A stretch of DNA of 14,555 bases from Acidobacteriota bacterium (GTDB lineage: Bacteria > Acidobacteriota > Blastocatellia > RBC074), in the NCBI GenBank assembly GCA_017991275.1, contig JAGNMH010000048.1, forward strand, positions 1 to 14,555. Reading direction: 5' to 3'. The notes under the pieces are model-generated. The model ran no database searches and was not told the DNA's origin. It worked only from the letters and a program-made list of their open reading frames with translations. Of the stretch, positions 1-9,018 are shown one piece after another. Numbering within the stretch: the first letter of the stretch is position 1; the number at the start of each line of letters is the position of its first letter. The position numbers and the translations under genes were made by a program.

Positions 1-110
1 ATCCAAAGCCGGACTATTGTCGCCCAACCTTCGGCAACGCGGACGTGTTCGGTCAAAGCGACTTCAACCTGATTGGGCAGACTGTCTTGCAGTTGTTTGA
101 GTACAAACAT
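1..110 (-). CDS. Hypothetical protein, N-terminal part only (runs off the left edge)
   Basis: A reading frame opens with ATG at 110-108 on the minus strand and stays open to the window edge (36 codons). It begins MFVLKQLQDSLPNQVEVALT and continues EHVRVAEGWATIVRLW. A good ribosome-binding site, AAAAGGA, lies on the minus strand with nine bases between it and the ATG, which is why I take it as a real gene start. There is no signal peptide or membrane segment in the visible part. I do not recognise the family. It diverges from the pyrophosphorylase gene at 329 and shares the 218-base gap with it. It is too short to test for coding bias, so confidence is moderate. Confidence 0.5.
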   Translation of the reverse strand, partial: MFVLKQLQDSLPNQVEVALTEHVRVAEGWATIVRLW

Positions 111-328
111 AATTCGGGGTCCTTTTCTTATTCGATTATTTTGATTCGTTTTGAAGAAGTGATTTTAACCGCCGAGAGCGGTTGAACAAGGCGCATAAAA
201 TACTTCAAGCAATCGGAAACCGTCAAAACGGCATTGGCTTTTGATTTCCCAAAGTTCGGTTGGTAGACTCCCGCATCATTTCAAGGGCCGAGGGATAGTT
301 TCATAAACAAGGAGAACATTTCGTTCCG
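111..328. promoter_or_regulatory. Divergent intergenic region with an inverted repeat
   Basis: This gap separates a minus-strand gene (start 110) from the plus-strand pyrophosphorylase (start 329). At 167-183 there is a perfect 6-bp inverted repeat, AACCGC-cgaga-GCGGTT, extendable outward by a T-G pair and two T-A pairs. On the minus strand it lies exactly between TTGTTC and TAAAAT, a possible -35/-10 pair 16 bases apart. On the plus strand TTGATT (141-146) and TTTAAC (164-169), 17 bases apart, are a weak possible promoter for the downstream gene. An operator for both directions is possible. Promoter matches are by eye only and the -35 elements are weak. Confidence 0.3.
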
Positions 329-1378
329 ATGCAAGCACTCATACTAGCTGGCGGTGAAGGAACCCGCCTCAGACCTCTGACGATTTACACCCCCAAACCT
401 GTCGTCCCAATCGTTAATCGCCCATTTCTGTTTTACCAAATTGACCTGTTGAAACGCGCCGGGATCAAAGAGATTACCTTGTCGCTTTCCTATAAACCCG
501 ACAAAATCAGCGACATCTTCGGCGACGGAGAAGAGTACGGCGTGAAAGTTTATTACGCCGTCGAGGCTTCGCCGCTGGGCACTGCCGGAGCCTACAAAAA
601 CGCCGAAGAGCATCTGTCGCAAACCGCAGTCGTCTTCAACGGAGACGTCCTGACGGACATCAACATCGCTGAAGTCGTTGCTTATCACAAAGAAAAGAAA
701 GCAGCGGCAACGATTGTGCTGACTCCGGTTGATAACCCGTCGGCTTATGGGTTGGTCGAAACAGAATCCGATGGCCGAGTCCGCCGCTTTTTGGAAAAAC
801 CCAAGCCAGAAGAAATTACCTGTAACACCATTAACGCTGGCATTTACGTGCTGGAACCGCATCTGCTGAATTACATCCCAAAAGATGAAAAGTTTTCGTT
901 TGAGTATCAACTCTTCCCGGCTTTGCTGCAGAACAACGAACCGTTTTATGCCTTTACAATGTCGGATTATTGGTTGGACATCGGCACGCCGGAGCGTTAT
1001 CAGCAAGCCAACGACGATCTGCTAAACGGGCGAATCAAAGCCTTCAATGTCGAACGCTTTCCCGTTTCAACCTCCGGCACTTCCAACTTTCCCGGAGATA
1101 TAGTCCAGGCGAAAGTTGATTCGCTTTCGGTGATTGACCCAAGCTGCACGATCAAATCGGGTGTCGAAATCACCAACTCCGTGCTTGGGGCAAATTGCAT
1201 TGTCGAAGAGCGCGCAAAGATCGAAAATTGCGTTGTGTTGGCTGGCGCTCGCATTGGCAAGGCTTCTGAAATTCGTAATTCGATTATTGGCAAAAGCGCC
1301 ATCATCGGACGCAACTCGAAAGTGAATGGCGCGACCTTGGGCGATAAATCTTCGCTGACTGATTATTCGATTGCTTAA
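329..1378 (+). CDS. NDP-sugar pyrophosphorylase, mannose-1-phosphate guanylyltransferase-like
   Basis: Cytoplasmic nucleotidyltransferase that would join a sugar 1-phosphate and an NTP to an NDP-sugar plus pyrophosphate. The nucleotide-binding signature LAGGEGTRLRPLT is at residues 6-18, PKP at 22-24, SPLGTAGA at 81-88, the metal-binding FNGD at 103-106, FLEKP at 154-158, NAGIYVLEP at 169-177 and YWLDIGTPERY at 214-224. From about residue 260 a left-handed beta-helix region follows with hexad-like repeats (ITNSVLGANC, IENCVVLAGARIG, IRNSIIGKSAIIG). The 349-residue length and this two-domain plan fit bacterial GDP-mannose pyrophosphorylase-like proteins, although GTP over UTP, CTP or dTTP cannot be settled by eye. 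The start has AAGGAG at 309-314, with a long 14-base spacer. It is followed by a sugar phosphomutase, the preceding step of the same pathway. Confidence 0.9.
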   Translation: MQALILAGGEGTRLRPLTIYTPKPVVPIVNRPFLFYQIDLLKRAGIKEITLSLSYKPDKISDIFGDGEEYGVKVYYAVEASPLGTAGAYKNAEEHLSQTAVVFNGDVLTDINIAEVVAYHKEKKAAATIVLTPVDNPSAYGLVETESDGRVRRFLEKPKPEEITCNTINAGIYVLEPHLLNYIPKDEKFSFEYQLFPALLQNNEPFYAFTMSDYWLDIGTPERYQQANDDLLNGRIKAFNVERFPVSTSGTSNFPGDIVQAKVDSLSVIDPSCTIKSGVEITNSVLGANCIVEERAKIENCVVLAGARIGKASEIRNSIIGKSAIIGRNSKVNGATLGDKSSLTDYSIA

Positions 1379-1449
1379 AAGTCTTGAGAAGTCTGGCAAA
1401 GTCAGACTTTTCAAGACCTCCCTCGACTTCTCAAAACCTTTCTCGACTT
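1379..1449. repeat. 10-bp-phased AAGTC/GACTT array forming a 15-bp hairpin
   Basis: The gap between the pyrophosphorylase and the mutase is a patterned sequence. AAGTC begins at 1379, 1389 and 1399, exactly 10 bases apart. Its reverse complement GACTT begins at 1405, 1425 and 1445, with degenerate copies GACCT at 1415 and AACCT at 1435, again every 10 bases. The centre folds into a 15-bp hairpin: GTCTTGAGAAGTCTG (1381-1395), loop GCAAAGT, CAGACTTTTCAAGAC (1403-1417), with one G-T wobble. A second pairing is possible, since TTGAGAAGT (1384-1392) also matches ACTTCTCAA at 1426-1434. No T-run follows the stem, so it is not a typical intrinsic terminator. Confidence 0.75.
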
Positions 1450-1454
1450 AACTT

Positions 1455-3647
<2,193 letters not shown>

Positions 3648-3678
3648 GCGGAAGTTCTTTTCTTCAGCGCATAACGAA

Positions 3679-4713
3679 ATGACGGATCAGCTACACACAC
3701 AGAAGAAATACGTGGTTGCAGTCATTGGCGGCGGAACAGGTTCGTTCAGTGTTCTGTCCGGTTTGGGGCTGTGTGAAAATCTGACGGTTAATTCGATTGT
3801 GACGATGATGGATTCCGGCGGAGATTCCGGGCGTTTGCGTGATGAATTCGGCGTGCTGCCTCCGGGAGATGTCCGGCGTTGTTTGGTGGCTCTTTCAGAA
3901 GAAAGCATGCTGTTGCGTGACTTGTTTTCGTTCCGTTTTACCGAAGCTCCGCTGCAAAATCGCAGCTTCGGAAACATGTTCTTTCTGGCTCTGACCAAGA
4001 TGCTTGGGTCGGAAAAAGAAGCAGTCGAAGCCATCAGCCGCATTTTGAAAATTCGCGGCAAAGTGATTCCAGTCACCTGGGATCATTCGCATTTGTATGC
4101 CGAACTCGCTGACGGAACTTTGGTCAGAGGCGAAGCAAACATCAGCATGCCTGAACATGACGCTTCTGTCCCAATCGAACGTGTTTATCTGGAGCCCGAA
4201 GCGACTGCCAATCAAGAAGCGATTTCGGCAATTCTGGAAAGTGACTTTGTCGTTTTTGCTCCGGGCGACCTCTTCACTTCGACGATTCCGAACTTGCTGG
4301 TCAAAGGAATTTCCGAAGCAGTTCAGCAGGCGAAAGCTCCGGTTATTTACGTCCTGAACTTGATGACCAAGCACGGCGAAACTGACGATTTCACCGCTTC
4401 CCAGCACGTAGCCAGGATCGTTAGTTACGCCGGTCGAGTTCCCGACGCAGTTCTTGTTCATCGTGGTGTGCTGCCTGATGAAATGGCCTTGAAATACAAA
4501 GAAGAACAGGCTCGCCAGGTAAAAATAGACGCCGATGAAATTTATCGGCTGGGAGTAAAGCTGGTTAAATTTGGCGACGTAATGTCGGCGACTTCGCTGG
4601 TTCGCCACGATCCTGCCCGAACTTCAGCGGCCTTGCTTGAGTTGTTTGAAGAGCTTGGACCGATGAGTGAAGTAGCGCGAACTGTCCAGTTTGCGTCCTC
4701 TGGCGGGGCGTAA
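3679..4713 (+). CDS. yvcK: YvcK/CofD-like family protein (gluconeogenesis factor, UDP-sugar binding)
   Basis: Cytoplasmic Rossmann-like protein of the CofD/YvcK superfamily. Characterised YvcK proteins bind UDP-GlcNAc and are needed for growth on gluconeogenic carbon and for normal peptidoglycan synthesis; that role is transferred here by family. Visible marks are GGGTG at residues 17-21, the long conserved DSGGDSGRLRDEFGVLPPGD at 45-64, NRSFGNMF at 94-101, APGDLFTSTIPNLLVKGI at 194-211 and YVLNLMTKHGETDDF at 224-238. Absence of a neighbouring F420-pathway gene favours YvcK over CofD. Length (344) is normal. It starts 31 bases after the mutase, with no clear Shine-Dalgarno. The last 13 codons and the TAA stop lie inside a dispersed inverted repeat, so the C-terminal tail is probably recent and not conserved. 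The neighbouring rapZ and whiA genes of Firmicutes are absent. Confidence 0.92.
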   Translation: MTDQLHTQKKYVVAVIGGGTGSFSVLSGLGLCENLTVNSIVTMMDSGGDSGRLRDEFGVLPPGDVRRCLVALSEESMLLRDLFSFRFTEAPLQNRSFGNMFFLALTKMLGSEKEAVEAISRILKIRGKVIPVTWDHSHLYAELADGTLVRGEANISMPEHDASVPIERVYLEPEATANQEAISAILESDFVVFAPGDLFTSTIPNLLVKGISEAVQQAKAPVIYVLNLMTKHGETDDFTASQHVARIVSYAGRVPDAVLVHRGVLPDEMALKYKEEQARQVKIDADEIYRLGVKLVKFGDVMSATSLVRHDPARTSAALLELFEELGPMSEVARTVQFASSGGA

Positions 4714-4766
4714 TGTGGGTCGCCAAGTAGCTTCTGGCCAAGAAGCAAACTGGACAGTTCGGCTAC
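4672..4766. repeat. Inverted-repeat element, copy 1, spanning the yvcK stop
   Basis: A perfect 17-bp inverted repeat pairs CGAACTGTCCAGTTTGC (4678-4694) with GCAAACTGGACAGTTCG (4745-4761). After a one-base bulge (G4677) the stem continues with GTAGC (4672-4676) and GCTAC (4762-4766). Inside are two smaller stems, TGGCG/CGCCA (4701-4705, 4721-4725) and GCTTCT/AGAAGC (4730-4735, 4741-4746). The element is related to 14355-14452: TGTCCA and the TAAT core are 28 bases apart in both, and 33 of 49 ungapped positions agree by my count from TGTCCA on. It covers the 3' end of the yvcK-like gene and most of the gap to the peptidase gene. No T-run follows, so it is a repeat first and a terminator only perhaps. 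Confidence 0.8.
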
Positions 4767-4778
4767 ACTGGCTTTGTC

Positions 4779-4784
4779 AGGAGG
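4779..4784 (+). promoter_or_regulatory. Strong ribosome-binding site that fixes a TTG start
   Basis: AGGAGG, continued by T, is a near-perfect Shine-Dalgarno. Seven bases separate it from TTG at 4792. The longest reading frame begins at an earlier TTG (4774), but that codon lies before the Shine-Dalgarno, and the GTG at 4786 is only one base beyond it. TTG 4792 also puts a basic residue run directly before a hydrophobic signal-peptide core. Confidence 0.85.
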
Positions 4785-4791
4785 TGTGACC

Positions 4792-6711
4792 TTGAAGCGA
4801 TCCATTAAGCGACTGACGTTTTTCAGTTTTATCATCGCACTCTTTTTGGCGCTCTGGCTGGGCAGCGCGCGATTGTCTGCCGCCGACGCAGGCGCAAAAG
4901 AAATCTGGATCAAAGCCAAATCCAGGCACTTCACGCTGGTTGGCAACGCCAGCGAAAAAGACATTCGCAGAGTCGGCGCTGAGCTTGAAAAATTCCGCGA
5001 AGCCGTTTCCAGGCTTTCAGGAATCTGGCAGCGGAGATTTACTCCGCCGGTGACAGTCTTCGTTTTCAAAGACAACGAAACCTTTGAACCATTCAAGCCG
5101 CTTTACCAGGGCAAGCCCGCAGATGTTTCAGGTTATCTGCAATCAGACAACAACTCGGCCTACATAACTTTGACAACTGACTTCCTGCGGCAAGACCCTG
5201 AATCAGTCATTTTTCATGAATACGTTCACTTTCTGACCAGTGGCGGCAAACGAACTTTGCCAACCTGGTTGAGCGAAGGATTGGCCGAATACTTCAGCAC
5301 TTTTGCCGTTACAAGCGACAGCAGGCAAATTGTCATTGGCCGAGCGATTCCGGCTCATCTGCAAAAGCTGCGCGAAGGCAGTTGGTTGCCGATGACTACT
5401 TTGTTGGCGGTAGATAATGATTCGCCGTTTTATCAGGAATCGGACAAGAAAAGTGTTTTCTATGCCCAGTCGTGGGCGCTGACGCATTTGCTGCTGACTG
5501 GTGACGCTGACAGGTTATCTCGCTTTCGCCAGTTTATGGCTGCTGTGGCAACCGGGTTGTCAGCCGAAGAAGGGTTCAAGCAATTCTTCCAAACGGATGC
5601 GGCCAGTCTGGAATCGGAACTGCGTGATTACGTTCGTCACAGAGTTTTCAACTCCCAGACGATCAGCTTTGACCGCAAGATCGAAGCCGACGAAACGATG
5701 ATGATCGTTGAACTTGGCGATGCCGAAATGAAGGCGTATTTGGGTGATTTGCTTTGGCACATTGAACGAACCGACGACGGCGAATTCGCTCTGGAACGCT
5801 CACTGGCAATTGACGCGAAACAGCCGCAGGCATTGAGTTCGTTGGGAATGTTGCGGCTGAAGCAAAAACGTTTTGCCGAAGCCAGGCAGTTGTTGCGGCT
5901 AGCGATTGAAACCGGTTCGGCGAATTACCTGGCTTATTACTCGCACGCATTTGCCTGGCAGCAACAGCACGTTGATTCGACCGGTTTCGTTTCCGGCTTT
6001 GCGCCTGAAGCTGTCGTTGGCATGCGAGCTTCGCTGAACCGGGCGCGTGAATTGATGCCTGACTTCCCGGATACATACAAGACTTTGGCGTTCATCAATC
6101 TGGTGCAGCGCGAAAATCTGGATGAATCGGTCGTAATGCTGAAAAAGGCGATTGCGCTGGAACCGGGCAGGGAAGATTTTCATTACACGCTGGCTCAGAT
6201 TTATTTGAAGCAGGACAACTTTGCGCTGTCTCGTCAAACAGTTGAGATGATTCTTGCGACAGGTATCAATACCGAAATCCGCGAACGCGCCAGGTTTTTG
6301 CTTCAAACGATTGCCTTGCGCGAATCCGAAGTGGCTTTGGCAAAAGTCGAAACTGAACTGCGGCTAAAACGCGAACGCGAATCGCCAGTCAATAAAGAAG
6401 ACGATCCGACTCGGCCTCCAGGCAAACGGTTTGAAGGCGAACAGGTGCAAGGTTTGTTGACGCGAATGGATTGTTCGGAAAAGGAAGTCACGCTGACAGT
6501 TGTCAGTGGTGTTCGCACTTTCAAGTTTCGCGCGGAATGGGGAAAGCTGACTCTGGTTCGCCACACGATGGAAATACCTAACCAGATCACTTGCGGAACC
6601 ATGGCTCCGGCGCGGCAAGTCATTGTGACTTACCGCCCGGCAAGCGGATTCAATGTGAGATTTGACGGCGAACCTGTCGGCCTTGAATTTCTGAAGCCGA
6701 CTACAAATTGA
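4792..6711 (+). CDS. Secreted HExxH metallopeptidase-like protein with TPR repeats
   Basis: Predicted exported zinc peptidase of the gluzincin (peptidase MA-like / DUF1570) type. From TTG 4792 it begins MKRSIKR, then a hydrophobic core to about residue 24 and a likely signal-peptidase site at LSA|AD (30/31) or ADA|GA. HEYVH at 142-146 supplies two zinc ligands and the catalytic Glu143. WLSEGLAEYF at 159-168 matches the third-ligand motif, with Glu162 as the ligand. TPR-like helical pairs are at about 313-380 and 443-490. A low-complexity charged linker follows near 520-545. The C-terminal 95 residues look beta-rich with two cysteines (MDCSEKEVTL, ITCGTM); I do not recognise that domain. Total 639 residues. 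Substrate is unknown; a periplasmic or envelope role follows from the signal peptide. It lies after a sugar-nucleotide gene set but has its own strong ribosome-binding site, so co-transcription is unproven. It converges with the Dabb gene three bases beyond its stop. Confidence 0.82.
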   Translation: MKRSIKRLTFFSFIIALFLALWLGSARLSAADAGAKEIWIKAKSRHFTLVGNASEKDIRRVGAELEKFREAVSRLSGIWQRRFTPPVTVFVFKDNETFEPFKPLYQGKPADVSGYLQSDNNSAYITLTTDFLRQDPESVIFHEYVHFLTSGGKRTLPTWLSEGLAEYFSTFAVTSDSRQIVIGRAIPAHLQKLREGSWLPMTTLLAVDNDSPFYQESDKKSVFYAQSWALTHLLLTGDADRLSRFRQFMAAVATGLSAEEGFKQFFQTDAASLESELRDYVRHRVFNSQTISFDRKIEADETMMIVELGDAEMKAYLGDLLWHIERTDDGEFALERSLAIDAKQPQALSSLGMLRLKQKRFAEARQLLRLAIETGSANYLAYYSHAFAWQQQHVDSTGFVSGFAPEAVVGMRASLNRARELMPDFPDTYKTLAFINLVQRENLDESVVMLKKAIALEPGREDFHYTLAQIYLKQDNFALSRQTVEMILATGINTEIRERARFLLQTIALRESEVALAKVETELRLKRERESPVNKEDDPTRPPGKRFEGEQVQGLLTRMDCSEKEVTLTVVSGVRTFKFRAEWGKLTLVRHTMEIPNQITCGTMAPARQVIVTYRPASGFNVRFDGEPVGLEFLKPTTN

Positions 6712-6714
6712 GAA

Positions 6715-7005
6715 TTAAATCTCGAAGTCAACCGAAGCGACTTGCTGGCAAATCTCTTTTGAACGAGCGATGACCGGCAAGTGATGTTCGTGTTTGGCGT
6801 AACGGTCAAGCGCGGCCAGATCGGCATAGCTGGAAACCAGGGCCAGATCGAAAGCTCGCGGAGAGCGCACGACATCATAGCCAGCTTCGAAGTCTATGAT
6901 TTCGGAAATCTTCGACGGCAATGCGAGCAGCATTTCCAGAAAACCGTCGCGGTCGGATTGCGAGACTTCTTCTTTGAATTTGAAAATGACGATATGTCGA
7001 ATCAC
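6715..7005 (-). CDS. Dabb (stress-responsive A/B barrel) domain protein
   Basis: A small cytoplasmic protein of 96 residues made of one ferredoxin-like Dabb domain. The family start is clear in MIRHIVIFKFKEEV, followed by the typical DLALVSSYADLAALDRYAKH (52-71) and EHHLPVIARS (72-81), where the 'Y..HP.H' segment of the family is represented by YAKHEHHLPV. Such domains dimerise into a beta-barrel; some are enzymes or stress-induced proteins, many have no known reaction, and I give none here. The start is GTG at 7005-7003, supported by GGAGGA six bases upstream. It begins 29 bases after recJ ends on the same strand, so the two are probably one transcript. I see no link in function between them. 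Confidence 0.88.
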   Translation of the reverse strand: MIRHIVIFKFKEEVSQSDRDGFLEMLLALPSKISEIIDFEAGYDVVRSPRAFDLALVSSYADLAALDRYAKHEHHLPVIARSKEICQQVASVDFEI

Positions 7006-7034
7006 AGATTTTCCTCCAGAGTTTTGATGATGAC

Positions 7035-8792
7035 TTACTCAACCGCCACATCAACTACCTTTAGCTGACACGATTCGCGGTTGTTCCAACTGTTGATTTC
7101 CAGGCGGCACATCAAGCTGATTTCCCTGCCGACAACCAGTTTGGATTGATACTCGGCGGCGTTCCACCACAGGGCTTCGACCAGAGTTTTTTCGCGGCCA
7201 ATTTGCAGCTTCAAGTGTTTTTCCTTCAGGACTTGCGCCGAACGCAAAGGCAATCGCCGCATCAGAAACAGCGGCTGCTGATTGCCTACGCCGTGAGGCT
7301 CCAGCCGGGCCAAAGACTTGATGGTTGCGATTGTTGCCTCGCTCAAATCCAGGCTGGCGTCGGCGGTCAGTGTGCGGCCTAAATCTTCTTCGTTTAAGAA
7401 TTCCGCAGCGTAACGATTCAATCGCCAACGCATTTCTTCGATCTTTTCGGACTCCACGGTGAAGCCCGCCGCCATCGGGTGACCGCCGTATTTGACCAGC
7501 ACTTCAGAGGCCGAATCCAGAGCTGCGACGATGTGGAAACCGTTGATCGAACGTGCGCTGCCGTGAGCCAAACCGTTTTCGATGGAGCAAATAAACGTTG
7601 GGCGTCCGGTCATTTCGACCAGTTTCGAGCAGGCGATGCCCAACACTCCGCGATGAAAACCTTCTTCTTCGGTGCCTGAAAATAACAACACGCGATCAAG
7701 ATTGTCTTTTTGCTTCTCAAGGGTCAGCTTCAGCTTTTCAAGCAGCACGAATTGAATGTGCTGACGTTTGGAGTTCATCTCGTCCAGTTGAAAGGCCAGT
7801 TTGTTGGCTTCGTCTTCGCTGCTGGCTGCAAAAAGTTTGAGAACTGAATTGGCGTGGGCGACTCGACCGGCGGCGTTGATGCGCGGGCCTATTTTGAAAC
7901 CTACATCGAATGGCGTGATGGGATTGCCTACGTTCGACAGTTTCAGCAAAGCGCGCAATCCGGGATTGTTGCTTGGCTGGTTCAGACCTTTCAGCCCGTG
8001 AGCGACGATTGCCCGGTTTTCGCTTTCGGCCAAGTCAACCATATCGGCTACGGTTCCGATGGCGGTCAGCTTGGCCAGGCTGGCTACAATGGCGTCGCGC
8101 TTGGGATGGTCTTCCAACAAAGCCTGAGCCAGTTTTAGCGAGACTCCGCAGGCGGCAAGGTGTTTGTTCGGATAACCTACGCCGGACGAACCTTTTGGGC
8201 AGAGCACGGCAAAAGCATCCGCCGGAACGTCTTCGCCATCGGGCAAGTGGTGGTCGCAGATAATCAGGTCAATGCCGGATTCGCGGGCCAGCCGGGCTTC
8301 GGCGTGAGACTTAATCCCAATATCGGCGGTGACAATCAGGCCGAAGCCCTCTTGCGCTGCTTTTTCGACAATCTGTTTGGACAGTCCGTAACCTTCTGTG
8401 AACCGATTGGGGATATAACATTCAATCAGGTCGCCGCCACCAAGCAGCTTTAATGTTTGTGAAAGAATTACGCTGGAAGTCGTTCCGTCCACATCGAAAT
8501 CGGTGACGATCAGGATTTTTTGCCGGTCAATGATGGCTTGGCGCAATCTGGCCACGGCTTGAGGCATGTCGCGCAACAGCAAAGGCGAATGCAGGTCGGT
8601 TGAAAACTCCGGCGATAGGAATTTTTTGATCTCCGTCGCATGATTCAATCCGCGATTTAGCAAGCATCGGAGTAGAACATCTTCGTAGCCTGTTTCTTCG
8701 CGCAGAGTTTGCAAGGCCGATTCATCACAACTGGCCAATTGCCATCGGGCGCCGGAAATCCCGCGCGTGATCTTTATTGGGGACGGAGTCAT
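7035..8792 (-). CDS. recJ: Single-stranded-DNA-specific exonuclease RecJ
   Basis: 5'-3' exonuclease on single-stranded DNA, used in recombination, mismatch and base-excision repair. The DHH phosphoesterase core is complete: VTDFDVDGTTSS at residues 96-107 (motif I, Asp98, Asp100, Asp102), the ADIGIKSHAEA segment at 156-166, and ICDHHLPDG at 178-186 (the DHH triad). IGTVADMV at 245-252 and IGPRINAAGR at 301-310 follow. The DHHA1 domain has GSARSI at 411-416 and GGHPMAAGFT at 436-445. The C-terminal part, from about 480, includes PHGVGNQQPLFL and fits the RecJ OB fold. The length of 585 is normal for RecJ. ATG 8792 has AGGA six bases upstream. It is first of a two-gene minus-strand unit with the Dabb gene and diverges from the pilN-like operon. 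Confidence 0.96.
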   Translation of the reverse strand: MTPSPIKITRGISGARWQLASCDESALQTLREETGYEDVLLRCLLNRGLNHATEIKKFLSPEFSTDLHSPLLLRDMPQAVARLRQAIIDRQKILIVTDFDVDGTTSSVILSQTLKLLGGGDLIECYIPNRFTEGYGLSKQIVEKAAQEGFGLIVTADIGIKSHAEARLARESGIDLIICDHHLPDGEDVPADAFAVLCPKGSSGVGYPNKHLAACGVSLKLAQALLEDHPKRDAIVASLAKLTAIGTVADMVDLAESENRAIVAHGLKGLNQPSNNPGLRALLKLSNVGNPITPFDVGFKIGPRINAAGRVAHANSVLKLFAASSEDEANKLAFQLDEMNSKRQHIQFVLLEKLKLTLEKQKDNLDRVLLFSGTEEEGFHRGVLGIACSKLVEMTGRPTFICSIENGLAHGSARSINGFHIVAALDSASEVLVKYGGHPMAAGFTVESEKIEEMRWRLNRYAAEFLNEEDLGRTLTADASLDLSEATIATIKSLARLEPHGVGNQQPLFLMRRLPLRSAQVLKEKHLKLQIGREKTLVEALWWNAAEYQSKLVVGREISLMCRLEINSWNNRESCQLKVVDVAVE

Positions 8793-8832
8793 TTATTTTC
8801 CTTTTCGCAGAGTCCGACTGGAAACGACAGGC

Positions 8833-8862
8833 AGTATGCCGAAGTATGTAGCTTAATGACAA
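8833..8862 (-). promoter_or_regulatory. Possible sigma70-type promoter of recJ
   Basis: On the minus strand TTGTCA (plus positions 8857-8862; five of six consensus bases) stands 18 bases before CATACT (8833-8838; four of six). The -10 is about 40 bases before the recJ start codon. This is a pattern match by eye in a region with no other obvious candidate. Confidence 0.35.
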
Positions 8863-8970
8863 GCAGAGCTAAAATTGTTCAGCATAGGAAGTTTTTTTTA
8901 TGAAGAATCAGAAATTGCGGGAACCTTTTTTCTTGAGCAGCGTGATAGGGCACGTGTGTGTAGTTTGTGT

Positions 8971-9018
8971 GAGGTGATCAATTTCGCGGAGACGCTAAAT
9001 GGTCACCTCGATTTTTTT
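8971..9018 (+). terminator. Terminator-like hairpin in the leader of the pilN-like operon
   Basis: GAGGTGA (8971-8977) pairs perfectly with TCACCTC (9003-9009), and the strand then runs GA followed by seven Ts (9012-9018), the form of an intrinsic terminator. The interior can extend the fold: ATTT (8981-8984) with AAAT (8997-9000), and GCG (8986-8988) with CGC (8993-8995) around a GAGA loop of the GNRA type. No plus-strand gene precedes it, because recJ runs the other way. It therefore either ends a short untranslated RNA starting somewhere after about 8860, or acts as an attenuator for the operon at 9209. Confidence 0.6.

Noticed and set aside
1381..1420. The 15-bp hairpin as an intrinsic terminator of the pyrophosphorylase gene
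   Set aside because: The stem is strong but followed by CTCCCTCG, not a T-run, and the 10-base periodicity explains the symmetry better. Termination remains possible but unsupported.
1379..1449. A CRISPR array
   Set aside because: Units are only 10 bases, with no spacers of typical length and no cas genes.
3895..4608. 237-codon minus-strand frame opposite the yvcK-like gene
   Set aside because: It is antisense to a gene with clear family motifs over its full length, and its own product has no pattern. The same holds for 344-1006 opposite the pyrophosphorylase.
3679..4713. CofD (2-phospho-L-lactate transferase) for the yvcK-like gene
   Set aside because: No F420 biosynthesis gene is nearby, and the DSGGDSGRLRDEFGVLPPGD segment with the carbon and envelope context suits YvcK better.
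4774..4791. TTG 4774 as the start of the peptidase
   Set aside because: It precedes the AGGAGG site, which lies inside the extra six codons; TTG 4792 is seven bases after the site and gives a normal signal peptide.
8930..9010. A c-di-GMP (GEMM) riboswitch before the pilus-like genes
   Set aside because: GGGCA and GACGC words occur, but the conserved GEMM order and receptor sequences are not there; resemblance is too weak.
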